A stretch of DNA of 64,000 bases from Glossina fuscipes. Its lineage: Eukaryota > Arthropoda > Insecta > Diptera > Glossinidae. Where the stretch lies: assembly GCF_014805625.2 (NCBI RefSeq), contig NW_023998415.1, positions 46,693,011 to 46,757,010 of the forward strand, written 5' to 3'. This document shows, piece after piece, positions 23,443 through 36,672 of this stretch. Both the position numbers and the translations under genes were made by a program. Every line of letters starts with the position of its first letter. The first letter of the stretch is position 1. The notes under the pieces are model-generated. The model was not told the origin of the DNA. It was given only the letters and a program-made list of their open reading frames with translations, and did not search any database.

Positions 23443-24762
23443 GAGAGAGAGAGAGAGAGAAAGAGAGATACATACATACATACATACATACATAAATACG
23501 CGCATGTCTTGCAAGTCGTTTCCGAAAGTTGGTCTACAACATGTTGATAACTTCGGTCATGTCACAATTTCCATCCTTTCTGATCGACATTTAACTTCCC
23601 TAAAACAAATGTGAGTGCGGAGTGTGTTGGTAAAGACAACGTTTACAGTTCGCGCTCAAGTTCTGTATAACTTCTGAGTTTCCCTTCATTGCAGTGTCTT
23701 CAGATATGAATTGTAGGGTCGATGAAAAAATCCATCCATTATTCAAAGGAGGTAAATTGATTCGCTTTCGACAATTTCAAAACATTTATCGGAAAGAAAC
23801 ATTTTTATTTTACGTTTGTGATTTACTTCGTTTTCTACGCTACGGTTACGCGAGCACAAACATAAAGCTTTTATCAAAAGATAATAAACAAAGTCTTTCA
23901 ATTATATCATATGAACTTATTCAAACGAATGCTTATGTTTTTTTTAGCCTGGCAATACTCTAACTGGTAGCCATATAAATTTCACTTTTCCTACTTTATA
24001 AGGCGTGGTTGTTTGCTTTCGTTTCCTTGTTTACTTTCATCTAATAAAGTCCTTTTCTTGGTTATCTTACATCGATCTTCAACCGGCAGGACCAAAGTGC
24101 AGGAAGAATTAAGTTAGACGAATAAGTCGGTTGGAAAAGAATATTAAGTCGAAACAGCAAATACAGTCTACGTAGGTGCATTATCGTGAAGGGCGGAAGA
24201 ATCGAGAGTTGGTTAGGTGATCGTAACTGTGGCGCTTAGAATGGGTTTCTTGTTAATCGGCTTGATTTGGCGGAACGGATGCATAATGTGCTATGTCAGT
24301 TAGTCTAACCCGACAACATACGTTCGTGTTCGTAAATATATGGGATTTTCATTATTCCGTTTGATTTATACATAATTAATAAAAATTGTTTATATTAAAT
24401 AAAAATATTTATATCGAATTTCTTCTTCTTCTTCTTCTTCTTCATTCATACACAGTCGAATTTATAAGATATTGATAAATAATAACTGCTTTTATTTAGG
24501 GAAATCGTGGATTAAGTCCACCCATATTTACACTTCTATTCTCCGATTATCAGCAAAATAACTTATGTGTTAGGTTCTAGCTGTAATGAGAATTCGAAAT
24601 ACAAATGAGAACCGTCCAATGTCCAAAACTTGTACAGAGAATTGTTCTGACTAAGAGTATATGGAGTTTCGGATCTGTGATCTATACTTCTTGTTAATGT
24701 ATTTTAGGCAGCATTTCAATGTTAGTATGCCCTCATGTAAGCAGAAACAAATTGTGAGTTTA
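22161..24762. other. non-coding DNA with compound microsatellites
   Basis: Includes a GGCA/GTCA tetranucleotide array at about 22690-22738, a compound (CA)n-(GA)n-(CATA)n array at about 23409-23493 and (TTC)n at 24418-24443. The open frames that cross these arrays are not supported as genes. Confidence 0.4.
23409..23493. repeat. compound (CA)n-(GA)n-(CATA)n microsatellite
   Basis: Three successive motif blocks, (CA)n at 23409-23440, (GA)n at 23442-23466 and (CATA)n at 23469-23493. Confidence 0.9.
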
Positions 24763-25088
24763 AAACAGTTAAAAATATTATAGGCCACCCATTAAATACC
24801 CTACACGACTGCGCTTAATACAATTCGTCATAAGTAAATTATGTTTTTGCATGGAAAGGTATTCATTATCTTTATGGAAGAAGTCCTTATGTATAGAATT
24901 GACATTTATTTGTGTTTTATTCCCTTTTTCTATGGCTCAGAGTTTTCATGCGAGGCCTTATAGACCACATCTGCTATAATTGGCTCTTGTATCAAATAAC
25001 GGCAAAGGATCGATTTTCGTAAAAAGATCGACATTTTTGTGATATAAAGGGTTACTTTTTATACAAACGGTTACTTGGTGAGAGAGAA

Positions 25089-25136
<48 letters not shown>

Positions 25137-25362
25137 TGACGATTGACTATTAATTTACAATTTTGGAATTTGGTGATTCGAATCGATTCATTTTGTATGG
25201 CTCATAATAAGAGTTCATTCTTGGGCCAGAGGATGTCAGTGACCCAAATAGCGACTGCAGATTTAATTGAAAAATTTGACAAGCAGCCATTAGACGAATG
25301 GGCAGACGGGCTTTTAAATTAATCGAGAAAGTAATTCTAAATCGATTGGTATAATAAATAAT
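24763..25362 (-). mobile_element. family A element, copy A5
   Basis: Minus-oriented. The left end reads TATTATAGGCCACCCATTAAATACCC: the flanking words of the family A terminus with most of the hairpin deleted. A (GA)n microsatellite lies inside at about 25079-25134, and a short GACR-like tract lies at about 25300-25313. The right end is not sharply defined. Confidence 0.45.
25079..25134. repeat. (GA)n microsatellite
   Basis: Nearly pure GA run of about 55 bases inside family A copy A5. Confidence 0.9.
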
Positions 25363-25619
25363 AAGCGAATTTACCGTAAGTCCTTCCGGATGTCACATAT
25401 ATCGTGCGTGCAAACTTAACTGACGATATGCATGGTAATCGTGATGAATTATTGAGTGTCATGTGCAAAAAAAAAAAATTGATTAACCTATACATTCTCT
25501 TACATGCATGCATACATACATCGTTGATTGATAAACTTTACGGCCAGGGCGGGCATTAGAGACGCGGTTTATACGCGGTATGTAAATGTAAAAGAGAAAA
25601 CTTCACAAGTATGTAAAAT

Positions 25620-26025
25620 TATATTCGATTATGGCCGAACTTACTTCCATCTCCATCTTCTCCATCACCTTCATATAAGATTCAATAGAATATGCAAATT
25701 GTTCATTGTTGCTGTTTATAATGTAACGAGCAAAATAATTTTTAAAATTTTTTATTTTTGCCAAACGAGATGACGGATGCTTTGGTTCATTTGCATCCAT
25801 GCAAGAACTTGCCGTGTGCCTGACATATTTGTAGCTAACGCCTGCATTTTTGCGACCAGGGGAATGTTTATCACAGACATCATACAGGCGGACAGACGGA
25901 CAGACGGACAGAGAGACATGCTTGAAACGATTCAGAATTTGTATACTGTTTGCAATCCCTACTGGATATTGCAAACGTTTTGAAAAAACGACTATACTCT
26001 CATCCTGAGGTGATGGATACAAAAT
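25620..26025 (-). mobile_element. family B element, copy B3
   Basis: Minus-oriented. The left end has a decayed hairpin (TTCG-ATTATGG-CCGAA), a (GACR)n tract lies at about 25885-25917, and the right end has 'ttgcaaacgttttga' and the subterminal repeat (ATCCTGAGGTGATGGATACAA). A long minus-strand open frame here is element sequence, not a gene. Confidence 0.55.
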
Positions 26026-26759
26026 GATACATTTTTTTTTGTTTTTTTTTTTTTTATAGCTGAACTCAATTAAATGACAATTTTTTTTTTTTTTTTGTCT
26101 TTTCCTTCTTTTAAATATAATGCTGAGCTTAGTAAGATTTCCTTGCTTAGACTCAGCCAAGAATCGTTAAAAATATTCCTAGCAGTAATAGTTCCATTAA
26201 TTATGATAAATATGTTAGTGGGAGAAGTTTGAACTTTTTGCAAATAAAATTGGTTGATCAGTTAAAAAGTCATTAGTTCATTGAAAAATAAATTATGGGA
26301 AAATATTTTCATGCATTGCCACTACACGAGAAGAAGGCGTACTAATTGCGTTTTTCCTTGAACAACATAACATTGAACGATACACTTTAAAGAGCTCATA
26401 AGCTATATACATATATATATATATATACGTATCGATATACAAAATGTACATTTCGATGAGCGTTAAATCCCTAATCGTATGTCCCTTACTTGCTGAAATT
26501 GTCTATGTCGCAGGAAATGATATATAAAGCCTGTCATCGACTACGTAAAGAAGCTCTTGCTTGAGGAGAGTTTTGTTAGCTTGAGATCCTTCACTCATTT
26601 GCCAGATGAAATGTGAAAAATTATGCCTTCTTTCCATGCAAAGGCATACTTGTGGAGTGGATCCAAAAAACCTTTCTTCTTAACGATTTTATTATTCTTC
26701 AACTATTGTTCTCATAAAGTTAAGAGCGACAATTGGCTTTACGTCTTGATGGAAAGGCT
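26026..26759. other. non-coding, nothing recognised
   Basis: T runs at about 26033-26055 and 26079-26096 and a (TA)n patch near 26404-26426. No gene or repeat family recognised. Confidence 0.35.
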
Positions 26760-27325
26760 CATTTACGGCATGATATCCAAAAAATAGACCGACATGGTCC
26801 GGATTGGCTACAGTTAATTTTTATGCCAAATTCCTCTTGCCGATCAATTTCGATCTTTTTGTCCCATAAAGACTTACGGTTTGTTCATGGGAACTCTTTA
26901 CGAACTCTTTAGTTTTATGGATCAATTTTCTTCAGGATTTATTAAAAATTAATTTGTTTGCCTTAGGCGGTTACGTGACAGGAGGCTCAAATTAAATCAG
27001 CTCATCCGATCAATTTCGTTTGCCAAAGTACGAATATTTACGGATTTGCGTATCGCGGTTTTTTTTTTTTTTTTTTTCATAAAAAGATATTTTTAAAGTG
27101 ATCGTAAAAATGGTTGGGTTCGTTCCAATCTATTTTCAATGGGAGATAAAACTAGTCAATAGATAACATTTTGCACAAATATCTGAAAAATTTATGATCG
27201 CCGAAGATGAAAATGATATATGAGGCGGACCGATAAGCTTAAATCGTTTCAGAAATTTATTTGTAGCCCTTTTAGGTACTACATGTATACGCATAAACTT
27301 AACATGTACTGCATCACCCAACGAG
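26760..27325 (-). mobile_element. family A element, copy A6
   Basis: Minus-oriented copy. It has internal units like those of A1 ('ccaaaaaatagaccgacatgg', 'gttaatttttatgccaaatt') and a right end reading 'cataaacttaacatgtactg', the family A 5' end in reverse. A T run splits it at 27060-27077. Confidence 0.5.
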
Positions 27326-30041
27326 TGTACTTAGTGTATAATTAGTTTGCTTTGCTTTAAATAAACATTAAGTTTGCTATTGCAGAGCTCCGGCTATAAG
27401 TCGTTGTAGTTTATTTACCGGCTCAAACATTATTAGGTCATCACAAACTCATTTAAACTTCATCTCCCTACTTGTCGAAGAAAGCAAGCAAACATTGCAA
27501 TTAATTTCTAAATAATTGCAATCGCTAAAGAAACGTTTAACACCTCAGCGAACAATAACCATAAAATGACCTCAATTCAAAAAAAAGAAAAAAGAAAAAG
27601 AAGAAAAAACTTTTCAAAGAAAACCCACTCATTAAACCCAAAGAAGCATAAAACGAGTAAAATTTTACTATAGTAAATTATGGTAAATCTAAACGGCTAA
27701 TAAAGGGCATTTAAAAGCGAATTTTCTGCTCAGTTTACAATGAACAAAACAAAGAACAAAACAGAAAAAGCGAAACAAATTTTGTCACAATAGTCATGAA
27801 CACCGTAGTTAAAAGGCAGTTATTTAGCACTTAACACTCGGTTAACACGGACTGTGCGCCAACAAACCTGACTACAAAACTAATTATGTTTCTTTTTGTT
27901 TTCAACAACTTACAGACAGCCGAGGTCACGAGTACGCGAGACTCGACTCTTGGATACCCTAAGCTAATTAAAACCATTTCATTAAAATTTTATTCGAAGC
28001 ATTTCATCAATCGGAGATGAAAGAAAGTGTTTCGCATTGATTCCCTAACATATATCACTCACACTCACACTCGCTCTACACAAAAAAGGCTCTCTCTCTC
28101 TCTCTCTCTCTCTGTCAGACTGTCATTGAAGATAAGTTGCATTAAATAGTAAAGGATTCCTAGGAATCGGAAAAACAATCGCATTCTTTTTTATTTAATC
28201 ATCGAGCGCATGTGATCTTCAAAAAAATGACTGACTCCATGACTGGATTATCTATCGCATGCAAAGTAAAGCTTCACTCAACCTTTAATCGGAGAATTTT
28301 TTTTCAGACTCTGTCAAAACATCAAATTGATTTTGTGGCTTAATAACAAGTCTATGACCGCTTGTGCACCGGATCAAGAACTTGAAAAGGAGAAAAGAAG
28401 TAAAAAAAAAAAGTAGGAGAGAGCTTCCTGGAATCCCAACAACAAGGACGCATACGTGTATGCGAAAATTTATAAAAAAAAATCCTAACAAATTGCAAAA
28501 CATTTCGTGAAAGAATGTTTGTTAGCCCAGAAAAGAATGATCCGATCCGTTCCGTTCCAACTGCAAAATCAACTTTTTAAGGAGTTTTTGATTTTCCCAA
28601 GACCTTGTTATACTATAAAGGACTTACAAGCCTTTGAAAATCAAAAAACTTCTTTGCCTACTTCTTTTTAGATGAAAAAGGAGCGTATTAGTATATATAC
28701 ATATGCATGTGTGTGTGTGTGTGTGTGTGTGTGTCTGTATGTGTAGAAATGTGTCGATAACAATTATTTGTTTTCATTGATTCAGTTTCAATAACTATAA
28801 GTTATATTTTCAGGTTAGTGATACGGTAATGGTATGAGTGAAATTTGACAAAATTCATTCTTTTCTGAGACCTGAGGCCTTCACCACGCACGATGAGATC
28901 ATTCTCTTTTTCGTCTTGATTTTTTAAAGAATCTTTGCCACCCTCAGGGAATGCATAAAACGAAGCATATCTTTCTATCCGTCTGTCTGTCCGTCTGTTT
29001 GGTGCATGTGATAAACTATTTTCTTGTCGTAAAAATGAAGATATCGGCTTAGTGTACGCAGGTTGATATTGGTAATGGGACGAGTCGATCGAGGGTAAAC
29101 GCCGACAGTGCAATAAAAAGTCGGAACATTTCCGTTTGAATTTTTTGCGGGGTTCTCCAACCGCCTTATTTCGAGGCCAATATCTATACTGAAGGATTTG
29201 TTTTGCACGCGCCTTCGGAACATCAAAATTTAATACAAGTGAGCAAAAAGTCTGACACAAGTCACAAGCAGCCAGTGATTAACGGCAATGCCAGAATAAG
29301 CGGCTGCAAGTTACACTGAAGATATTAAAAAAGTTCATTTTCGATTCGTTTCACTTAAAGTGACAAGTTTTCATAATAATTTCGTACTTTAAATGAAAAA
29401 TCAAAAATAAATCAAAATAATCGCAGATTAAAACTTTTTAATAACTCTCTTATACTAAACTCTCTAGCGGCTTATTTAAATCCGCTTTACAATGATTGCG
29501 AAGAAATTTTTCTACGCATTTATTCAAGGCGGCAAATTTAATTTTTTAATGGCGTAATAAACAAAACACACAAGAAACCGTTCTTTATAAAAAAAAAAAT
29601 AAAAAAAAAATAAAAAAAAATAAAATTTAGTTGATCTTGCGATTTTTTTTCGTTCACATATTTCAAAGTTGCGAACTGTTAGCTTTAAGCGATGATGGCG
29701 GAACTAACTTGATCTAATGTTTTTATTGCCCATTTGCACCGCATCAGCTCGTACCAATTAAGTCTTCACCTTTAGCGGTGCGCTTTATTTGCTTCTATTC
29801 CACTTTCTTTACTAAATGCTATTAGTTTCACTTCTTTCGCACTATTTAAGCCTCAAGTGTCAGCGAGAAAGTCGCGAATGATTTAGTAGTTTTTCGAAAA
29901 TCCCTCATCATCTAATCAGAAAAAGCGGGAACAGAATACAGGTAAGAGAACAGACATAAAAGTTGCGAGGATGAAAAAGAAACCGAAAAAAAAGAATAGG
30001 GGATAGAATGAAAAAAATGAGGAGAACCGAAAGAGAATTAA
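27326..30041. other. non-coding DNA; (TC)n, (TG)n and an isolated (GTCY)n tract
   Basis: (TC)n at about 28090-28113, (TG)n at about 28708-28734 and a (GTCY)n tract at about 28978-28999 with flanks unlike families A or B. A 152-codon minus-strand frame at 28802-29260 crosses the (GTCY)n tract and is not supported as a gene. Confidence 0.4.
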
Positions 30042-30440
30042 CAAATAAGAAAATTAAATTCGGCCGAGACCGAATCTTTTACATCCATCACCGTTATCCT
30101 AAAAGAGACAAAAGAAGTAAAAGAGCAAAGTTTTCATGCTCTATAATATGGAGTCGACGCAGCTGATTTCTTTTATTCTCAAAATAAAAGTTTTTGTCGT
30201 GTTGGCATGCGGACGCCGTAGCCGTGTCCTTTGAAAAGTTTAGGTCATTAACAAATTCTTCTGCAAATTTGTAGGCGATATCTTCATTTTCGTTAACGTT
30301 AACGGGAGAATCCTTATTAAAAATTCTGCAACGTTGCAAACAGATGGACAGATGGACAGACAACCAGGCGGACATTGCTAGGTGCATTCCATATTTGAAA
30401 CTGGCCAAGAATTTGTATACCTTATGACGTTTTTGAAGCT
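30042..30440 (-). mobile_element. family B element, copy B4
   Basis: Minus-oriented, with an intact 3' hairpin ATTCGG-CCGAGA-CCGAAT at 30058-30075 followed by the subterminal repeat TTACATCCATCACCG and a (GACR)n tract at about 30347-30375. The right end is truncated before the 5' subterminal repeat. Confidence 0.65.
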
Positions 30441-30464
30441 TGTTTCTGCGAGTATTGAAAAAAT

Positions 30465-30912
30465 AATTGAATTTTTATACATTATAATATTAGGTAGGCG
30501 TGGTCAATTATTTCCATTAGAATATGCCCATAGAATATGCGTTTAAATTTTTGTGCATTTATCTGCCATGCTTTGTGAGTAATGAGTAAAGAAACAACTT
30601 TTCATTGCATTTGAAAAACAGAGGTGTTCTCAGTTTGCGTGGTGTTGCGGGCGTGTCCTTCAATTGAACTTCCACTTGTTCCTGCCAAATTTGAAATCGA
30701 TAGCGACCAGGAGAATCCTTATGCCAGACATTACACAGACCGACAGACGGACAGACGGACATGCTAAGCATCGATTGATTTACAATTTTATGCTGATTAG
30801 GAATATATATATAAACATTTTGGGGTTTCCGATGCTTTCTTCTTGCATGCGTTGCAAACGTTTTGACAAAATGAATATATCCCACAACCTTCGGTAATGA
30901 GTATAAAAATAG
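30465..30912 (-). mobile_element. family B element, copy B5
   Basis: Minus-oriented. (GACR)n lies at about 30737-30763 and the right end carries 'gcgttgcaaacgttttgac' and 'ccttcggtaatgagtataaa'. The hairpin end is missing. B4 and B5 lie nearly head to tail. Confidence 0.65.
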
Positions 30913-31402
30913 AATAATCGCCTAACCATCCGATTCATTTTTCGCCCCTTTGGTTCGGAAAACGCAGAAAAATGCAGTCTTTCGGTTGATTGATAGAATA
31001 AACTTCAATTCTGTGTTCCGCCTTAATCGTTAGTTAAAAGTTAACTATAGACTTAACTCTAACTGCACAGTTCAATTTTTCTAGTTTCGAGTTTGACATT
31101 CCGTGCGATATCGCAGGGATTAATTTAAACGAGACAACGTCCAACAAATTTATATGAAGTTTTTATATATATATATATATATATATATTGTCAAAAAAAT
31201 ACCAGGAATTATTAGAAATAGTTTTTAATTATCTACGATATCGTGTATACGATTTCGTCAAAAATAAGCTTGACCCACATAGAAAAGCCACACACTTCCT
31301 AAAATTGCCTGAAGGATAGAAGCCATTGTACATTTGTTTGAGAGAAAGAGAACCTTTTGTCGTACCTTGTCGTAACTTATCCAATATGAGGGAAAATATT
31401 GA
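30913..31402. other. non-coding spacer
   Basis: A (TA)n run lies at about 31165-31189. No gene supported. Confidence 0.35.
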
Positions 31403-31741
31403 TTATTTGAAAGAAATCTTCCCCTTGCGAACCGAAATACTACGCGTATTAACACCTACTTGGAATTAACCGCTTTCCTGGCGAATTCCAAGTTCTCTCA
31501 AGCGTTAAGCGATATGTTTAGACAAATGTTGAGCAACAATACGTTTACTATAGCTTCACTAAGATGGCAGTCACACGGTTGCACGGCCGAGAGAGATTCG
31601 AAAGAAGTTTGTGCTTCTGCCAAGCAATTAAAAAAAGTGTTCAATGAAAATTTTAACATTAATTACGATTTCGACCGTAAACGTATAAATTTGTTTTTAT
31701 CATTCGACAAATGCCCAGAAAGGCAGCACATGGCCGCGTAA
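31403..31741 (+). other. unidentified open frame with protein-like composition
   Basis: The frame is open from 31403 (after TGA at 31400-31402) to TAA at 31739-31741, about 112 codons with no ATG near the start; the first ATG is at 31514. The text is of mixed composition with several charged and Cys residues (for example CTAERDSKEVCASAKQLKKV), unlike the AT-driven frames nearby. It may be an exon lacking its start, a decayed gene or chance. Three more plus-strand open stretches of similar character follow by 32836. I recognise no family. Confidence 0.3.
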
Positions 31742-31826
31742 TACCTTCGAGAAAAGAGACGAGAGGGAAAATAGGGAGATGAGTTTGGTTTTGGTGCTAA
31801 TAAAAGATTCATTGTGATAAAAGGAA

Positions 31827-31857
<31 letters not shown>

Positions 31858-32309
31858 TATATATGGATGGCATTTCAATAATTTGAAAGCATTTTCCCAG
31901 ACCGAGCCATGCGGCAACCTTTACAGTTTTCATTTGAATTTTGGGAAAAGATTTTCTAAAATAAAAATTCGACAAATTAATTTAAATGCTTACTATTATA
32001 ATATTCTTTTTTCACAATGCCATCTGCGCCAAGTTACGGCTTAAGCTGGAGATCCCTTTAAAGTAAACATACACCGCGAGAATGGACTCTGTATTGCTAA
32101 ATTCTAATATTTTTCAAGAGTAATTTAATTTCTAATACCCAGATATATGCTTAATAAGATAATCTCCGCGATCAAGTATTATTGTTGTAGGATGCCGAAG
32201 CTGAAGAATGCTTTTCGTTGGACTGTTTTGGATTGTGTTTCGAAACTTCCTTTCCGTTCTTTTGTTGAATTTCATTGACTCTTAGCGAAAAGGAAGAACC
32301 GCGCTACGA

Positions 32310-32495
32310 ATGCTACCTAGCGAGCAAAGAACTTGGAACGATTGGAATATGCATTCCAAGCAAACATTTGAAATACGTGCACGCATAAGTCAAAGTGTTT
32401 CGAAACATATACCATTTTCATCATCACTGCAGTTAGTTGAGTTAGCTCAGAAATTTGTTACTTGTCCGCTTCATCGGAACTATTTTGTGAAATGA
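32310..32495 (+). other. unidentified small open frame
   Basis: ATG to TGA, 61 codons, ordinary composition (SEQRTWNDWNMHSKQTFEI). An open stretch in another frame precedes it at about 32190-32280 (PKLKNAFRWTVLDCVSKLPF). It may belong with 31403-31741 and 32606-32836 as one decayed or multi-exon region. No function recognised. Confidence 0.2.
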
Positions 32496-32605
32496 TACCC
32501 GGAACACATTTGGGACATATGTACATACTATATATTTATTTTCAAGCAATTAAAAGCTTCCGCACAAACTTGACGCATTTTCTGCCACTCATAGTGTAGC
32601 GTGTA

Positions 32606-32836
32606 ATGAAACGAAGCTTAAAACATTTAAGCCGCTTGCATTTTATTTTCTCTTTTTTAAATCGTTTAATATTTGTTCGAGAGTTTCGGGCGGGAGATTA
32701 CATAGATGCTGGACAGACAATACATTCAGTTCAGCAAACTTCTTACGAGGGATTTTCAGTATTAATTAAATTAAAAAATATTGGTGATAAAACATATGAT
32801 TTTGATATCCTATTAAAATTTCCGCCTTCTTATTAA
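32606..32836 (+). other. unidentified small open frame
   Basis: ATG to TAA, 76 codons. The second half (REFRAGDYIDAGQTIHSVQQ and onward) looks like a folded-domain sequence. The first half is Leu/Phe-rich, and its DNA could be read as a pyrimidine-rich intron end before the AG at about 32681. Unidentified. Confidence 0.25.
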
Positions 32837-33399
32837 GCGTTGGCCTGATCGTAGCAAGCAGAAAAGTAATTTCTCTTTCTATTTCACCTGATTATTGCAG
32901 TAAGTAAATAATGCTAGCCTTTCTAGAGCGCAAGCTTGCTTATGGATATTTTTATAATTAATATTCTCGTGCGTTGTATTGTCCAATAATTTTTATTTAT
33001 GCTTCATAAACAAACAACAAATCAATAAAACGATTGCAAGCATTTAAGAATGAAAGAAAAAAAAAAATAAATAAATAAAATAAGTGAAATTTTTTTCAAT
33101 GCCAAATAAAACAGTTTCATAGCAACAAAGTAACAATAAATGACATCAATTGAAAAGGAAGCAAGCAAGAATAATAAACTCACTTTAGCACGAATCTTAG
33201 ATACTCCACATTGCACAAGTTGCCTGTTTGTTTAACTTTTGAATTGCAAGTATATCTTATCGGGCAAATGTATAGATAATGTGTCAATCAATCCGTTGCA
33301 ATCACTCATATTTAGGGCTATCTACAAAAGCTTACTATTGAAAAAATGTTGATAGACAAATTTAAGAAACACGACAATTATATTCACTTGTGACCTATC
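32837..33399. other. non-coding, nothing recognised
   Basis: A-rich low complexity around 33055-33085. No gene or repeat family recognised. Confidence 0.35.
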
Positions 33400-34105
33400 T
33401 AATCTTTTATACTGATCAGGGGAGAAAAGACAAAAGACACAGAATGGGCGTGGCTAAATTTTTTTCTCAATTTTTTTAATCGCGTATCTATTCGTTTGTG
33501 GGCCCAGAAAGCCGGAATTCACTTAAGGCATTTGGCCCATTTTCAAAATCAATCTGCGTTCAACGACTTTCAACGTTTTTGCTAAATTTGAAGCAGATAT
33601 CTATATTTTTGCGATCATGAGCACATTTCACACGCCAGTTGGGCAGGCGGGCTGACAAATAGTTTCTAGAGCGATTTAATATCGACAATACGTAAAGTTT
33701 ATATGTTCTCTGAAGCTTCTTTCTGGGTGATGCAAACGGATAATAGTTAATATGCTATAATATTGAATAGTGGGCGTGGGCCATTTTTCCCATTTTCCTA
33801 TAGATTTCTTTATTTTTCGAAGCAAAAGTGGCTTCAGGTTGTATTGTATTGTAGGCCTTGACCGATTTACCTCAATTTCAATACCAATCTGCATGCAAGA
33901 ACTTTCAATCTTTGACTCAAATATGAAACTGGTTGCTGCGTTACCGCAGACAGACAGATGACCAGGCCTAAATCGATTCAGAATTTGATGCTGATCAAGA
34001 ATATATTTATTTTCTGGGGTCTCTAATGGCTCCTTCTAGGCGTTGCAAACGTTTTGACAAAATGAATATACCCCACATCCTTTGATGGCGAGTATAAAAA
34101 GCAAA
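33400..34105 (-). mobile_element. family B elements, copy B6 (two merged partial copies)
   Basis: Two minus-oriented partial copies end to end. Each has 'tgggcgtgg', a middle with 'aatctgc', and a right part with 'cttctttctgggtgatgcaaac' (first) or 'ccttctaggcgttgcaaacg' (second). The second ends with 'ctttgatggcgagtataaaa'. A (GACR)n tract in the second lies at about 33949-33968. Confidence 0.55.
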
Positions 34106-36672
34106 TCAATCTTTACATCCGCATAAATTTAATGTAATCTAACTTAACTCAAATTGTGTGGTGTCGTAACTATGTAATTCTGTGTTATATTAACCCGCCG
34201 TATATAAAAAATTTGTTATGTTTGTTGCAGAACTCACAATCATCATCATAAATAATTTATATATTATTTATTAAACAATCTACAGGGCAGGTGTTAAACG
34301 ATATGACATGACGGATTAGCATCTAGTGGTGGATATAAAAATCTACACAAAACTATTGCATCGATAACGTCAGTATACAAGTAGTATTTAATTTAAAGCA
34401 ACAGCCGGAAGGTAGGCAATAGAAATTTTATTATTACAATTCAAGAAAAAAGATATTTTATAGCAAAAGCTATCTAAAAGTGTTACAAACAAAAAACGTA
34501 TTTACATTTTAATAAATGCTATAAATTTCTTAATTCCTTTTATACACCTCTGTATGTAAATGCAATATTTATGAGAGATAACTAAACTTTGAATTATCTG
34601 CATTTAAGCAAAATTACAAATTATTTGCAACATACCACAAATGAGGTGTTGTGTTACATTTCAAAGATTTTCTTCAATACGGACTTAAAACTAATTATGT
34701 AATGAAAGCAGCCACTTGAAATAATATTTCAAGCAATGAATATTAAAGACTCTATTAGTTCTTTTTTGCATAGGTTCGTTGTCGACCAAATGCCAAATAA
34801 CATGCTTCATTTTATATATGATGTTGATATTAAATTTACTCTAGCTTCGTAATGTTTTTTAATATACTTGATCGTCGAGTACCGGCAAACGAATCCATCC
34901 ATAGAGTAAATTGCATATATAGAGTGAGATAGATCGAAAAAATTGAAAATCAAGAAGAAGACGAAAGACGACAATTTCAAAATAAAGGGAAGAGGACGGA
35001 AGTAATACAGTATGGAATATTTTTTCATTTATGCGCAGAAATAGAAATGTAATTAAAACCTTCGGTGAATGCGACAAAGAAATGGGAAACCTCTTTCCCT
35101 TCTAGCCAAAAGAATCAAACTGAACAGTCGTGCAACGACCGTGAAGTATCCTCACTTTTATGCATTTGTTCATTAATTATTATACAGCTCGCGGTGGGTG
35201 TGTGTGTGTGTGTGTGTTTTGATACCAATAATGTATATCTTTGAGAAAATCGCAAGGTTCCATACGCCTATGAAATCGAAAAGAAAAAAGGGAACTTGTC
35301 CAGGAGTGAAAAGAAGAAAAAAAGCAGATGAAAATTTGTTTGATTCCAATAACTTTCTAACTATCTGGCACTGATACCGACTGGAAAGTATTTCGTACAA
35401 GTAAAGGCACACAAAGGGAACGAAGCAATCGGCGTATTGGAAAACATTACGAAGCTAGTAATAATATAAATAAAAATGTAATAATAGGTCTTCTGATGAA
35501 ATCTATAAGAAAAAGTATTATGGAAGAAAAATCAGAGGACAACTCGCTATCGTCATCAAGATATCTCATGTAATTTGCAAATTCTTCCAAGAAAAATTTG
35601 CCCAATCGGGGGATCAGTCCGCATCTTATCTTGCTTATCCTCCGAACAGATCGTCATCCATAGATTAATCCCTATTGAGAAGTAATCTATCTTTGTATGA
35701 TCATTTCTAGTTAAGTCGAACGAACCGGTAAATAGCAAAGCGAGAAGTCAAAAGGGCTCCGCTCAGTTCGTTCTTCCACTTTTTTTTTTTTTTTGTTTCT
35801 TGCTTCGCACCGGTTGCGGCCAATCAAAAAATGCTTTGCAGTCAAATGAAAATGATGAAAAAAAGCAAAGAAAAAAAAAAATGGAACAAATCGAATAAGT
35901 TCAGCCAGTTAGTTGATCACAACTGGGATCTATGCGATCACTATGGAATCTATGAATGGAAGATTATTTGAATGTATTTCTGGATTTTTACATTATTTCC
36001 GATATATGGAGGTAAAAAATGAGAATTAGCTTAAACGCGCTCTTTTCCCGCCACATATGTTATTAACATTCGCTTTAAGGGGATCGCCATTTTTTTATGA
36101 TTTAATCTGTGCCGAAAAACTTGGCTTTCAATTATACGTTGCTTGTTAAAAAGACTTTAGAAATGTAATGCTTTTAAGGAAATTGCAGTTAATTGAGTTT
36201 GAAAGAGAACGCGTTTAACATAAACTAGACATAAAATAAATTGGATTAAGTTACCGCACGCACCGCAAACGAAAAGAAAAACTATAGAAAATTTCGCATA
36301 TCGCACCTTTACACTTGGTGTGAGAAAAACAATTACTTATATTTAAATGCAATGCAAAATATGTATGTAGTAAGTAGTCTTGTATATAAGACAATAAGAC
36401 TGTAAGACTTGTAAAGAATTACGTAACAAAAGGCAATAGAAATAATACACAAGTCATTTGGATGCAAATAATGAAAAACAATTACACTTATGCATATATA
36501 TATATATACATAGATATATATACATAGATATATATATATATATATAACACAAATGGCCAGAGACGTATAGGCATTTAATTGTAATTTGATACGATTGAGA
36601 AAACTAAATGGAAAATGAGTAGAAAACAAGTGGAATTCAATGAATTAATTAATAAATGCGCACGAGACTTAC
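34106..36672. other. probable Svil intron, no feature recognised
   Basis: Immediately downstream (minus strand) of the last recognised Svil exon. It holds (TG)n at about 35194-35217, a T run at 35779-35794 and TA-rich repeats at 36494-36546. No further Svil exon was recognised. Confidence 0.4.

Noticed and set aside
25603..26160. 185-codon minus-strand open frame
   Set aside because: It lies across family B copy B3 and poly(T) runs. Related text (for example CPSVRLY from the (GTCY)n tract) appears wherever family B occurs, so it is repeat sequence read through, not a gene.
28802..29260. 152-codon minus-strand open frame
   Set aside because: It crosses a (GTCY)n tract (translated RRTDRRIER) and shows no recognisable motif. 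Length alone is weak evidence here, although a homology search would be worthwhile.
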